Source: Prorocentrum cordatum
Lineage: Eukaryota; Sar; Dinophyceae; Prorocentrales; Prorocentraceae
Assembly (NCBI GenBank): GCA_963575745.1
Contig: CAUYUJ010020557.1
Coordinates: 1-64,000, forward strand
Reading direction: 5' to 3'
Length of the DNA: 64,000 bases
Positions within the stretch are counted from its first letter, which is position 1; the number at the start of each line of letters is the position of its first letter. Positions 20,303 to 30,937 of the stretch are shown piece by piece. A program made the translations under genes and the position numbers. The notes under the pieces are model-generated. The model had not been told where the DNA came from and searched no databases. It worked only from the letters and a program-made list of their open reading frames with translations.

Positions 20303-21498
20303 GCACTCGGCCCCGCCCCCGGGGCGGCCTCCCGCGCGGCCGCCGCCGCGCCCTCGCGGCGGCCGCGCCGCGCCGCGCGGCCGCCCGCCGCGGGGCGGCG
20401 CGCCCCCGCGCCGGGGCGCCCGCGAGGCGGCCGCGCCCTGGGCGGGGGCGGCCCCCCCCCCCGCGGCGAGGAGGGGGCGACGGCGGGTCGACGCCTGCCG
20501 CCCTGGGCCCATGCCCTCCCGACGTGGCCCCACCTCCTCCTCCTCCTCCTCCCTCCTCCCTCCTCCCTCCTCCTCCTCCTCCTCCTCCTCCTCCTCCTCC
20601 TCCTCCTCCTCCTCCTCCTCCTCCTCCTCCTCCTCCCTCCTCCTCCTCCTCCTCCTCCTCCTCCTCTGTGTGCCCCTTCCATCTGTCCATCCCCACCTTC
20701 GGGGATGGACAGACCTCCCTTCAGTAGAGCGTGGTTTCCATAGTGGAAACGGCCTCGGGCCCAAACCTGGCGGGCGCAGGCCTGGAAAGTAACGGCCGCG
20801 GCGCCCTTTCGAGAACCGAAAACGGCCAATTCACTAATCGACGTGTCAGGGCAGGAGGGCTGTCCACCCCCGACACATACAGGGCAGTTTCTAATACACA
20901 GGATTTTTAAAAATATAGGATGTTTTAATACATGATTCATTGATGAACAAAAATTCTGCATGAACTCATCGTTGTTTTTACGCGGAGCATGCATTGAAAA
21001 CGGCACTGTACCCCCCCGCCCCCGCATCGCACTTCTCGCCCCCTGAGCGTCTCCCGTATCCCGCTTGCCGTGGCCCCTGACCATCACCCTCCCGCCCGAT
21101 ACGGTCGGCCCCCGATCACCCTCCCTGGCTCCGGGGCCGCAAATCAGGCCTCCAGCGGCCGATCGGGACGACTCCGGCACTTCGAACCCCATCGACGAGG
21201 CGCAGCGGATGGCAACCACCCCGGGCATCGGGGACTTTCGAAGACTCCAGAAACATTCGACAACCTCCCTTCGTCATTGAGCATCGTTGAACCGATCCCT
21301 CTCCCCACTGGCGTGGCCTGGGCCCCACTGGCCAATTTACCCCCTAGGTCGGGACGTAGGCTGTTTCCTTCGGGTTTCGGATGGTATATCCCCAAATGGG
21401 GTACTGAGATGGTGGGGGTCTGGATGGGGATGGGGATGGGGATGGGGATCGGTCAAACGATCCGGATGGTCGGCTGACTGCACGATGGAACCCAAGGC
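20303..21498. other. GC-rich block, CCT tract, unassigned sequence
   Basis: Positions 20310-20500 are extremely GC-rich with dense CGCGGCCGCC-type self-complementary words. A (CCT)n tract runs 20530-20666. From 20740 to 21498 I see no gene; (GGGGAT)n occurs at 21424-21450. Confidence 0.6.
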
Positions 21499-21716
21499 CT
21501 CTCCAGACATCAAGCGCCTGGGGCAAAATCGGGACAGCGGTTTTTCATCGCTTTCGGCCTCTCGGGGCCCTTACCCGTTCTCGGGGCCGTCAGAAAACGG
21601 CTCGGGAGGAGAGACCGGTCCTGGGCAAAAAGGTCGAGAAGTCGGGGGCCCGTGCCTCGGAAAAATCGGGATGCCGGATGTCTGGAACTGCACCATGAAG
21701 CCAAAGAGCTCTTGAG
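21499..21716 (+). repeat. Family F repeat, copy 1
   Basis: A block of about 215 bp from CTCCAGACATCAAGCGCCTG to CCAAAGAGCTC. Marker words are AATCGGGACAGCGG, TCGGGGCCGTCAG, AAAACGGCTCGGG and GTCGGGGGCCCGTGCCTCGG. Related copies are at 22329-22505 (inverted), 22891-23056 and, interrupted by an insertion, about 23150-23445. Confidence 0.7.
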
Positions 21717-22328
21717 CTGTGATTGCGAAACTGTTGACCTACCTGGCTCTAGAACATTTCGGGCGACATAGAGATTCGAGCCTCGGAAGCTAGGGATGGC
21801 GCAGAAAACATGCGTGCCTGCACGCCTGTGGCAACTCATGCGACAGTGTGTGTTCGCAACCATGCGCTGCGTGGCAGTGGCAGCGAGGCTCCGGAGCACG
21901 GGGGCCCGTCGGGTCGAACATGGGCACGGCACGGGGCGGCAGCGCAGGACAGCCGGGGAGGTGGTGCAGCGCAGAGCCGGCAGGGGCGCCAAGGGTGCGC
22001 GCTCGGCGGGAGGAGGGACGAGCACGGGAGCAAGGAGGACCCGACACGATTCGACCCGAACCCAACTCCACCCCACCCGACCCGACCCGAACCTGACCCG
22101 AACCCAACCCAGTCAGAACCATTCCAATCCACCCGACCCGACCCGAACCCGACGCCCCAGGAGAGCCCCACGAGGGGCCCCACGAGGCTCACAGGACGGC
22201 CCCAAGACCGCCCAAGGGGGTCCCCAGAAGGCCAGGGGTATCGAGGACGCCCCCTCCCGAGGGCAAGAGACTCAGACAAGGGAGGGGGGCGGTGGGCGCC
22301 CCCCAGCCCGCGCGCCACCCTCCCCAGT
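21717..22328. other. Unassigned; GACCCGAACC minisatellite
   Basis: A CGACCCGAACC-type minisatellite lies at about 22055-22155, followed by a short GGCCCC array. No gene seen. Confidence 0.5.
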
Positions 22329-22505
22329 CATCCGGCGTCTCGATTTTTTCGAGACACGGCCCCCCGACCTCTCGACCACTTGCCTGGAGCCGGTTTCTCA
22401 TCCCGAGTCGTTTTCTGACGGCCCCGAGGCCCGGTCAAGGCCCCGAGAGGCCGAAAACGATGGAAAACCTTTGTCCCGATTTTGCTCGAGACGCTGAAGC
22501 CTGGG
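22329..22505 (-). repeat. Family F repeat, copy 2, inverted
   Basis: Reverse complement of copy 1 with shared CGATTTTTTCGAG, GTTTTCTGACGGCCCCGAGG and TTTGTCCCGATTTTGC words. Together with copies 1 and 3 it forms inverted pairs about 0.6 kb apart. Confidence 0.7.
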
Positions 22506-22615
22506 GAGCGAGCGTCAGTTGTCCCAAGGTGGGGTCCAGAGAGCTTTGGGGCTCTGAGGACGAGGCGCCTCTCACGGTGCACAGACCCACCCCTGGCAGG
22601 GCCCCTTCCTTATAG

Positions 22616-22854
22616 AGGCCTCCTGGATGGTGTCGAAGTAGATGGGGTCGGAGAATCGCGCCGAATCGGCGATTTGTCGGCGATACATCGGCGATGCACT
22701 GGCGATGCACCAGCGATGCAGCAGCGACGCTGGCGATGCATCGGCGACGTCCGCGTGAAGACAATCGGGTTCCGCGGCGAACCGCATCGGCGATGCACCA
22801 GCGATGCGGCACGATCCTCCGACCCCATCTTCTCGGACCCCATCCGGGAGGCCT
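22616..22854 (+). mobile_element. Family E TIR element with GGCGATGCA core
   Basis: The left end AGGCCTCCTGGATGGTGTCG and following 30 bases pair with the right end as inverted repeats of about 49 bp (right end reverse-complemented: AGGCCTCCCGGATGGGGTCC…). Between them lies a tandem array of 11-12 bp units GGCGATGCATC/GGCGATGCACC. Partial or complete relatives lie at 94-205 and 54911-55137. No coding capacity is credible; the frames here simply translate the repeat (HRRCIGDAS and similar). Confidence 0.8.
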
Positions 22855-22890
22855 GGATGGGTGCACATCCCTACCGCCCAGACGCCGAAG

Positions 22891-23056
22891 GCATGCCCAG
22901 ACATCCAGCGTCCCGAGCAGATCGGGACAACGGCTTTTCTGCATCGCTCTCGGCCTTCCAGGGCCTCGGGGCCGAAGAGAAGCCGGCCCCGGGGAGGTGG
23001 TCTCGAAAAAATCAAGACGCCAGACGTCTGGGATTGCACGACGGAGCGACGAGCTC
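22891..23056 (+). repeat. Family F repeat, copy 3
   Basis: Contains CCCAGACATCCAGCGTCCCG, ATCGGGACAACGGCTTTTC, CTCGGGGCCGAAGAG and AATCAAGACGCCAGACGTC, aligned with copy 1. Confidence 0.7.
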
Positions 23057-23179
23057 TCTCAGGCTGCGGTTACGCGATGGCTTCTTAACTGCCCGGCTCT
23101 GGAGCGTGTCGGACGCCCGGCGTCTTGAAGAGATCGAGGCCACGGCCTCCGGCCTCTCGGGGGCCGTCAGGAGAAGACT

Positions 23180-23331
23180 CGAGGGGCCCCAGGACACACA
23201 AATCAATACACACACAAATAACAATCTGTCCCATACTTCTTCATATTGTCTGGGTTTTTTCTTCCCCCCCCTTCCCATACTTTCCCGGGAATCGACGATT
23301 GATTGTGTCTGTGTGCTTTTTCCCCTCCTGA
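23180..23331 (-). mobile_element. Family A element, copy 4, inserted in family F
   Basis: Begins CGAGGGGCCCCAGGACACAC, contains GGGAATCGACGATTGATTGT and ends CCCCTCCTGA. It is flanked by AAGACT (23174-23179 and 23332-23337). The left and right flanks together reproduce the continuous sequence of family F copy 1 (GGCCGTCAG… through …CCTGGGC), so this copy clearly inserted into an existing repeat. Confidence 0.85.
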
Positions 23332-23340
23332 AAGACTCGG

Positions 23341-23445
23341 GCTGAGAGGTGCTGGTCCCTGGGCAGGTGGTCGAGAGCTCGGGGGCCCGCGCCTCGGAGA
23401 AGTCGAGGCGCTGGCTGCCTGGGACGGCCGCGCTCGATGCAGAGG
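23341..23445 (+). repeat. Family F repeat, copy 4, right part
   Basis: GGTCCCTGGGCAGGTGGTCG and GCTCGGGGGCCCGCGCCTCG align with the right part of family F copy 1. The left part lies on the other side of the family A insertion at 23180-23331. Confidence 0.65.
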
Positions 23446-23509
23446 ACGCGCCGCTCACTGCGGCGGGTTCGCGTCGTGACGGCTGCAGCGCTGGCTCCTG
23501 GGCACCGCT

Positions 23510-23587
23510 GCGACTGTTCGACCCTGAACGATCGGCCGCTTCCCGAAACTTCCGATCGTTCAGCATCGACCGATTCTGGGTCGCCGC
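23510..23587 (+). repeat. Family I repeat, copy 2
   Basis: ACGATCGGCCGCTTCCCGAA, TTCCGATCGTTCAGCATCGA and TTCTGGGTCGCC match copies at 406-475 and 61366-61442. It directly abuts family B. Confidence 0.65.
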
Positions 23588-23591
23588 TGGT

Positions 23592-23840
23592 CGGGGATCT
23601 TCCGACCCGGGTCAATCCACGACCCGGGTCAGCAGGAAACCAAAAAACTGCAATGCAAGAAAAAACAAAAACTGCAACGCGGGTCATCGCAAACCCGGGT
23701 CGGCCAATAGGCGTGGCCGCCTCGCGGCCACGAGCGGCTCGCTAACCCGGGTCATCCAGAAGGGGTCTTCGCAGGATCCTGCAGACTCCGGTGCCCTGGC
23801 TGACCCCCGTTTGCATGGACCCCCGTCTCAAGGCTCCCGA
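23592..23840 (+). repeat. Family B repeat, copy 2
   Basis: Starts CGGGGATCTTCCGACCCGGG. It has several GACCCGGGTC-type palindromes, the segment AGCAGGAAACCAAAAAACTG, the inverted pair GGCCGCCTCGCGGCC, then CTTCGCAGGATCCTGCAGA and an end at CCCCCGTCTCAAGGCTCCCGA. It is closely similar over about 240 bp to 60881-61124. Confidence 0.8.
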
Positions 23841-23892
23841 CACGCGCGGGGGCCGCGAATGCCGGCCTGCGAAATGTGCGAAACCTGGCATC

Positions 23893-23970
23893 ACCGCGAA
23901 CAAAAACATTGTTTTTGTTGCGGCGACTCCACATTCCCCATCATTCCGAAGTATGGGGAACCCACATCGC
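23893..23970. other. Two adjacent imperfect hairpins
   Basis: CCGCGAACAAAAACA pairs with TTGTTTTTGTTGCGG (23893-23922). Immediately after, GGCGACTCCACATTCCCCAT pairs with ATGGGGAACCCACATCGCC around a short loop (23921-23970). Role unknown. Confidence 0.5.
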
Positions 23971-25509
23971 CAAACGACTGCCCGCCAAAACAAATGGCAC
24001 GTGTGCGGTGTCTCTTGCATGGAACCCCGTCTCGAGACTCCCGAGCTGGCGTGCAACGCTGCACGCCGGCGACGAGGTCGCCGCCAAGCGACACGGCGCG
24101 AACCTGCCGTGTACATCTTCGCACGCAAGCAGGAGGGAGCTCGGAGGCCCTCCCGCGAACGGCCACGAGAGTTGGGCCCGGCGCCGCCCGTTCCCAGGGA
24201 CGGGGAGCTGGCGCACGTGGAGCAGGAGTGAGGGGGAACGAGCAGGGTCAGGAGCAAGAGTGGAGCAGGAGGAGGGGAGCGAGAGAAAGATCAGGATCAG
24301 GATCGGGAGAGTCAGCATCAGGATCAGGATCAGGATCGGGAGCAGGAGTGGAGCAGGAGAAGAGAGAGAAGGCGAGAGAGCGAGAGAGAGAGGGAGGGAG
24401 GAGATAGGAAACGGAGAGGGTGGGGGGGATGAGGTAGGGCACAAAAGGGCGGAGGATGGCGGAGGTAGAAGAGGGCATAGGAGGAGGATAATGGATCACT
24501 GACAGAGAGAGAGAGGGGGTGGAAAAAAGGGTTGCCCACACACTCCGACCGTAGACCATAAGCAGAGCCTTATAGGCTCGCTTTGGAAGCGGACCCCAGA
24601 TAAGAGCAGCCAAATCTGCGGCGGTGCCTTCTTCTCGGAAGCGCCGCCAGCGCCAGCCCCAAGCCTGGCGACTGTCGTGGCACCGCGCAGCTGCTGCAGG
24701 AAGGCCTGGCTGCCGCCGCTGGTGCCCAACGCGGATGCGCCGCCGTTGGCATCGCAACCACATCGGGAGCCGTCGCCGCATGCAAACAGCCATGAATCCG
24801 CCCCGAAAATCTGACTGCGAACTAATGCTGGATACACTGCCTGACAAGGTATCCAACCGATACCTTTAAAAATCCACACCGGGGACGCAATGACACTAAC
24901 ACGCCGCTGCAGCAATCGTCGATTCCACAACTCCATGCGAACCATCAGCCAACGTAGGCTAGGCACTCGCTGCGCTACCCTGGCAACGACACATCGCTCT
25001 GCGCAGCTTGCTTGTCCTGGACATTGCAGACCCCGTGTCTGCGCAGACCATCGACAGCTCTGAGTATCTTGGTCAAGCACTGCCTAAATATACTTGCAAG
25101 CCTGTGTCCCAACTGGTGTTCTCACCCTGTCTTCATTGCCCGTTTCACAATTATGTGAATCCACTTTTTGACGTGCGCTATGATTGTTCTCCCCCACCCT
25201 CTCTCTCTCTAAGTACATACGGAAATTGTAAATACATGCACACGCATGTGTTTCGCAATGTCGCTGTTGAATGTTCGGCATCTCCTCTTCCATATGTTCA
25301 TCATCCTGTGTACCGCGTCAAATTGCTCGCGGATCGCTATCCAATACCCAAGCCATATTCGCGCTCTCGGACCCCTATCGGAATCCATCTTCGAAACTTC
25401 GGAGGGGAGCCGTTGGCGTGCCCAGCGAACGAAAGGGCACGATGAGGATGGCGGGGGGTACTTCTGCAGACTATGCAAACCCAGCGAGACAGCCCTGGTC
25501 ATACGTATC

Positions 25510-25559
<50 letters not shown>

Positions 25560-25689
25560 AAAAAAAATCCGCCTCAGTGCCGCAGGGCACGGGGTGGGCG
25601 TGTCCTCAGGTCGTTCCACTACCTCTCTGAGCCCCAGTCGTCACTGAGGACTTCTGAAAGGGTTCGGAGCCCCTCGGCTCCCCCGCGCC
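23971..25689. other. Unassigned stretch with simple repeats
   Basis: (GATCAG)n and GAGAGA-type tracts run about 24285-24520, and (CT)n plus (TA)n lie at 25510-25558. A minus-strand frame at about 24600-25080 has ordinary composition (ELWNRRLLQRRVSVIASPVW) but no motif. No gene is called. Confidence 0.4.
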
Positions 25690-26265
25690 TTGTCGCACGA
25701 CTGCCTCGGACCCAGGAGGGCCCCAGGATGGGCCAAGGCGGCCCCAGGAAGCCCCAGAGACGGTCCAAGAGGGCCCCGAATCGCCGAACGATCGGTCCAC
25801 GACGCTCAAGATGGCCCCCAGACGGCCCAAGAGGCCTCCAAGACGCCTACAGAGGCCTCCGAGAGGCCTCCAAAGAGGGCCCAAGAGGCCAAAATGATTG
25901 ATTTCCCTTAGGATGTTGTATGATTTTGACGTTCTCTCCTTTTGCGCTTCCCAAGGCGCCCAGACGAGAGGGCCCCACAATGATTTGAGAGGGCCCCAAG
26001 ATTTTTACGAGGCGCTTAAAACTGCCTAAGATGGCCCCGCCCCAAGGCAGTACCCGAATGGGGACCGAAACACGAAGCGAAAATCCGAGCCTGCCGCCCC
26101 AAGAGGCCCCCAGGAGGCCCAAAGAGGCGCCCAGGAGGCCCAAAGAGGCCCCCAAGAGGCCGACAGGAGGCCCCAAGAGGCCCCCATGAGGTCCAAACGA
26201 GGCCCCAAGAGGCACCCAAACGGCCCCCAAGAGGCGTCCAAACTGCCTCCAAAAGCCTCCCACTA
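25690..26265. repeat. GGCCCAAGA array with AT-rich block
   Basis: Arrays of GGCCCCCAAGAGGC-type units at 25720-25885 and 26030-26260 are separated by an AT-rich block (25889-25955: AAAATGATTGATTTCCCTTA…) that recurs in other arrays. Confidence 0.75.
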
Positions 26266-26267
26266 TG

Positions 26268-26272
26268 CCATT

Positions 26273-26337
<65 letters not shown>

Positions 26338-26381
26338 GAAGCAACAAAGAAAAAGAGAGAGACAGAGACGTGTATATATAC

Positions 26382-26431
<50 letters not shown>

Positions 26432-26467
26432 ATACATATATATACATATACATATACATATACACAT

Positions 26468-26532
<65 letters not shown>

Positions 26533-26572
26533 TACATATACATATACATATACAAGTACATATCTATATATT
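26268..26572. repeat. GA and ACATAT/ACACAT microsatellites
   Basis: (GA)n/(GAAA)n at 26270-26345, then about 190 bp of alternating purine-pyrimidine (TACATA)n and (CACATA)n. Confidence 0.95.
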
Positions 26573-26682
26573 ATCTGTGAGGGGGCCGGACGGTCATTCA
26601 CTATCTCTGGGCGCGTGGCTTAATTGGAATTCTGCGGTGCGGATTGTTGTTTGTTGTTGTTTGCTGTCGTCTTCCCCCCCGC

Positions 26683-26945
26683 GACCCGGCCCGCGACCCA
26701 CCCGCGACCCACCCGCGACCCACCCGCGACTCACCCGCAACCCACCCGCAATACGCCCCGCGAACCGCCCGCACCCACCCGCGAACCACCCCGGGACCCG
26801 CCCGCGACCCACCCACGACCCACCCGCGACCCATCCGCGACCCACCCGCGACCCACCCGAGACCCACCCCGCGAACCGCCCGCGACCCACCCGCGACCCA
26901 CCCGCGACCCACCCGCGATCCACCTGCGACCCACCTCGCGACCCA
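26683..26945. repeat. 11-bp CCCGCGACCCA minisatellite
   Basis: About 24 units of CGCGACCCACC with few variants. Frames on both strands are open (RPTRDPPATH type) because the unit lacks stops. Confidence 0.9.
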
Positions 26946-27870
26946 CCAAGATTGCTTTAACCAAAAATAGGCGCTTGCGCCAGGCTCGTTGCGCAATTCG
27001 TAAGAACTTGGAGACTGCGGTGGGCTTCTTCAGCGCCTCGCAGACTGCCGACGCCCCCGCACCCCCGTCACTATTCTCCGCAACTGCGGGGTGCTGAAAA
27101 AGTAAGTATATGCCTCTTCCTATATTTTTACAAGCCCGTGCGGGGGGAAAACCCCTCCCCCCCCAAAACCCGGACTCCCGGGATCTGGGGCTTTGGGACC
27201 CTCCGGACGGGCCTCGAAGCGGCCCCCTGGGCCTCGCAGGGCGTTTTGCCAAGCCTTCCCAGCACACCTAGGGCGATCAGGGGGGTCATCGGAGACGTCC
27301 CAGAGACCCCCGAGACAGCACAAGAGCGCTCCAAGAGTGACCGACGTGACCTCAAGATGGCCCAAGAGGCCTCCATGACGGCCCCAGAGAGGCCTCCAAG
27401 AGCACTCCCAAGAAGGCCCCCAGAGGCAAAAATCATTGATTCTCGGATGGTTTTTGGTGAATTTTGGGGTTCTCCTCTTTTCGGCTTCCCGACGCTCCAA
27501 GACGGCGGTTTTCTGGGCGTCCGAAGCCGCCTGGGAGGCGCCAAAATCGCCCCGCAACCATCCGAAAGGGCTTCCAGGTAGTCCAAGAGAGCCCCAAAAC
27601 GGCACAACACGGGTCCAAGATGGCCCTCAGAGAGCCCCATGGCGGCCCAAAATGGCCCCAAGACACCCTCCGAACCATTCCAAATCGTGACCCGGTCGTT
27701 CAGGGAGACCGCGGTTGGAGGCAGGGTGGCCCGAGGAAGCCAACAGAGGCCCCCAGAATATCCCCAGGAGGTCTCCAGAAGGCCTTAAGAAAGCCTGAAG
27801 CAACTTTTGTGAAGCCCCCAGAGGCTCTCCAAGGAGGAGCCTCCGCAACAAAGAGCCGAGGAGGATTGGG
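26946..27870. repeat. Leader sequence, then GGCCCAAGA array
   Basis: Positions 26946-27180 look unique. From 27181 the array resumes, with the AT-rich block at 27426-27490 (AAAAATCATTGATTCTCGGA, then CTCTTTTCGGCTTCCCGACG). Confidence 0.7.
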
Positions 27871-27925
27871 AGAATGCGCAAGGTATTGCGAAAATGAGGA
27901 AAAAGAACTTGGAGGAAAGATAACG

Positions 27926-27951
27926 AATAACATTATCATAGCGGCGATGCC
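27926..27951 (+). repeat. 26-bp direct repeat, left copy
   Basis: AATAACATTATCATAGCGGC and the next six bases are repeated exactly at 28911-28936, 985 bp away. It may be a target-site duplication around a 0.96-kb insert. Confidence 0.6.
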
Positions 27952-28059
27952 GGGGGGGGGGGGGCGAGTTTCCGGCGGATGCGGGGCGCTGCTTTTACAG
28001 AAGGCTCTAATCTCGAGGATGCGCTGGAAGGGTGGCCGCGGCCGCAAAAGTCTCTGAGG

Positions 28060-28565
28060 ACGGTCTACGAAAGTCCCGAGGCCCCGAAGGATCGCCCGAA
28101 CACGCCCAAGATGGCCCCAAGACGGCCCAAGAGCCTTCCACGACGTCTGAAGAGGCCTCCAAGAGGCCTCCCACGATGGCCCCCAGAGGCAAAAATCGTT
28201 GATTCCCATTAGTTTTTTCAATGTTTTTAGGGTTGTCGCTTTTTTCGGCTTTCCGACGCTCCAAGACGGCCCAAGAGGCCCCCAAGACCGCTCGAAGACG
28301 GCCCAGGAGGCCCCCAGACAGTCCCAAGACGGCCCAAGAGGGCCCCAAGGCGGCCCAAGAGCCGCCCAAGACGGCCCAACAGGCCCCCAAGACGGCCCCA
28401 AGAGGACCCAAAAGAGGGACGAAAAGCGGGAAAAAATCTAGCCTTCCAGCCCACGAGGCCCCCAGGAGGCCCCAAGAGCCTCCAAGAGGGCCTCCGAAAG
28501 CCCCCAAGAAGCCCCCACGACGCCCTGACAGGCTCCTACGATGGCTCAAAAAACGCCCCAAGTGG
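28060..28565. repeat. GGCCCAAGA array with AT-rich block
   Basis: Array units with the AT-rich block at 28190-28255 (AAAAATCGTTGATTCCCATT, then TTTTTTCGGCTTTCCGACG). Confidence 0.75.
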
Positions 28566-28910
28566 GCGTCCTTGCGCCGATAGGCTCGCCTCCACCGCTC
28601 GCACCACATCGTCCAGGCCACATGTTTCGTAACACGACTCCGTGCACGACGTATCGTGAGTTTCCAAAGTGATCGGCATCCTGTATGGAATTTTCATGTC
28701 ATTATTATTTCCCGTCCCCACGGTCACTGCAAGCACCCCGCCGTTGATAGAACCACTGTTGCGAGATGGCTCTATTGACCCAACTGCATTCCTACGCCCT
28801 TTCGAAGGTAACCCGAGAAGTTTGTGCGTTTGAATGTGCGCCCATAATGTCTGCGTCTGGAGAATAACACCGAGCGACCCGGATCGGCGGCACTGGCCGA
28901 AGGCCACTAC
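28566..28910 (-). other. Weak minus-strand frame, unrecognised
   Basis: A frame covering 28536-28952 reads GNNNDMKIPYRMPITLETHD and CTESCYETCGLDDVVRAVEA, unlike the repeat-derived frames around it. It could be part of an exon. No family recognised, no start or splice site assigned. Confidence 0.25.
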
Positions 28911-28936
28911 AATAACATTATCATAGCGGCGATGCC
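28911..28936 (+). repeat. 26-bp direct repeat, right copy
   Basis: Identical to 27926-27951. Confidence 0.6.
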
Positions 28937-29400
28937 AGAACAAAAACAACAAGAACTTATCGCTAAATTGTCGGCTTGACCTTCCTGCTATTCAGCCTGC
29001 ATACCAAACTTCAAGGACCGAGGTGCATGGCGCGAAGCGCCACTGCAGTCTTGTGTATATATATATATATATATATCACTCGTCCGGTAAGCGTCAATGG
29101 GGAACGGTGGAACCGTCTGGGCACCGATTGGAAGCTTCTTGGATCTTGTTCCGCGGTTGTGATGGGATCTTGTGGGAAGCCTTTCGGGGCTTTCCTTGGG
29201 GCCTGCCGGAGCTGTCTTGGTGGTCTTGTGGCCGCCATCCAAAAGTGGCTTTGCTGGGTGGTCTCGAAGGCTGCTTGGCCAGGCTTGAGGCCAAGAAGAG
29301 CTCTGGGAAGGATAAGGTTGCGGAACACTACAAATGCCCTGCCATGAAGCTAGCATGCGTCAAAAGCTGGATGCACGCTGGGGGAGACTAGGAGGAACTC
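28937..29400. other. Nothing recognised
   Basis: Moderate GC with a (TA)n tract at about 29056-29076. No gene or repeat boundary supported. Confidence 0.4.
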
Positions 29401-29850
29401 GTTGGCCGAGCTTCGGATGAGGACCCTTAGAGGCGCTCAAGAAGCCCCTGGAGGCCTCCAATATACCTCCAAAGAGGCCCCTGTGAGGTCAAACGCGTTC
29501 AAAAAACATCAAGTGCTCCCACCTGTCCTGTCAGTCGCAAATTTTCGTCACAATGGACGGCGAAAGTCCAACATATGCCCAAAATGCGACCAACGCCACC
29601 GAGGTGATCCCACAAGACGGGTCCCATGACGGCCCAGGATCTCCCCCCCGAGACGGCCTCGAAATGGCACAAGATAAGCACCCGAGGCGACCCCAAAACA
29701 ACCGCAAGACGGGCCCCAAGACTCATCGAAACCGACGGTCTGACGCTCCCCAGGCCCCAGGCCCCCAAGAAACCCAAACAAGCTCCCAACACCAGCCTGA
29801 TCCCGAAGTCCTAACAGCAATGGACGACTCTGAAAAATGGTCTTGAGAAT
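29401..29850. repeat. Strongly decayed GGCCCAAGA array
   Basis: Units are recognisable (CAAGACGGGCCCCAAGAC and similar) but much more diverged than in other arrays. Confidence 0.5.
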
Positions 29851-30719
29851 CACCCCAAATAAATAGACCAGGACATCTTCCAACATGGCCCGAAGTCCGC
29901 AGCAGGCCCCTGAGATAGTTTCGAAATAGCTTCCCGATCAATCCCGAAACGGCTTTGAAGTGGTCACGGACGCTCCTCAGAATGGAAGACAGCTTCAAAT
30001 ACCATTCAGGCCAGTTCCGAAAGCTCCGAGCGCCACAAGCAGGCACCCAACAATCCTAGAACGGGTCATAGGCAGGCTCGCCCCGCATGCGCATATACCA
30101 ACACATGCGCGCACGCACATGCCTGAGGCAGACAGGGGGCGGAGGAGGAGGAGGAGGAGGAAGAGGAGGAAGAGGAAGAGGAGGAGGAGGAACGCGCTGC
30201 CATCAAAAGAGCCCGTCCAAGGGCAGAATCCGCTTCCCCTCACGGGGGCTATACCCGTCCCCGCCGAAGAGAAGCAGCTGCCCCCCAGACTGTCCGGAGA
30301 GCACGGCACGAGCGCGAGCAGACCGTCTGGCGATCGCTCCGGCGCGAGCACGGATCATGCTCTCGACCCCATCTGGGCCCTAGCGGTCCTGTACCCGGAG
30401 CGCTAGACACAGACAGTAGGATACCAGACAGGATGAGACCGGCGTGCAGGCGATCTGAGACTCGAGAGCTCAAATCGTGCACAAGTATGCGTCGCGAGAA
30501 ATCCCACTGAGGATAGCAGGCAGGGGGAGGGGTGGAAAAGACGGCACAAAAGGGGGACAACGTGGGGGCAACTGCAGTAAAGATCCAACCTGCCCCCGCC
30601 TCCTGACCAGAGCCTAATCGGAACGGTCGCGTGCAAATCCTCTATACCTTCGAGTGGTCGGCCACCCGCTGCACACATATATTTAAGGATGGCAGTGCAA
30701 ACGAATGGCCCAACTTTCT
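29851..30719. other. Unassigned; GGA tract
   Basis: A (GGA)n tract at 30137-30195. Elsewhere no gene that I can support. Confidence 0.5.
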
Positions 30720-30882
30720 TGAAGGGGCCCCAGGACATACAAAGAAATACACACACATGAAAATATCCCCCCATATTTTCACATATTTTCTGGGTTTTTG
30801 CTTTCCCCCCCACTTCCCAAATTTTCCCATATTTTCCTTGGAGTCGACGATGAATTGTGTCTGTGTGTTTTTTCCCTCCTGA
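30720..30882 (-). mobile_element. Family A element, copy 5
   Basis: Begins TGAAGGGGCCCCAGGACATA, has CATATTTTCTGGGTTTTTGC and GAGTCGACGATGAATTGTGT, and ends CCCTCCTGA. It is flanked by an exact TTTCT duplication (30715-30719 and 30883-30887). Confidence 0.9.
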
Positions 30883-30937
30883 TTTCTGGGAGGCGAGACT
30901 CCGGCTCATGCTCTTAAAGGGACTCGACCACAAGAAA

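Noticed and set aside
22616-22854. CRISPR-like array from the GGCGATGCATC units
   Set aside because: Units are adjacent with no unique spacers and lie inside inverted repeats; the sequence is eukaryotic.
23870-23930. Cys-rich peptide CEMCETWHHREQKHCFCCG as a zinc finger
   Set aside because: It arises across a DNA hairpin and repeated modules; no domain order or conservation visible.
24496-25080. Minus-strand frame as a LINE C-terminus
   Set aside because: Ordinary composition but no motif in the right order; not enough to call.
25847-26623. Tyr/Ile/Val-rich frames over the ACATAT tract
   Set aside because: Microsatellite translation.
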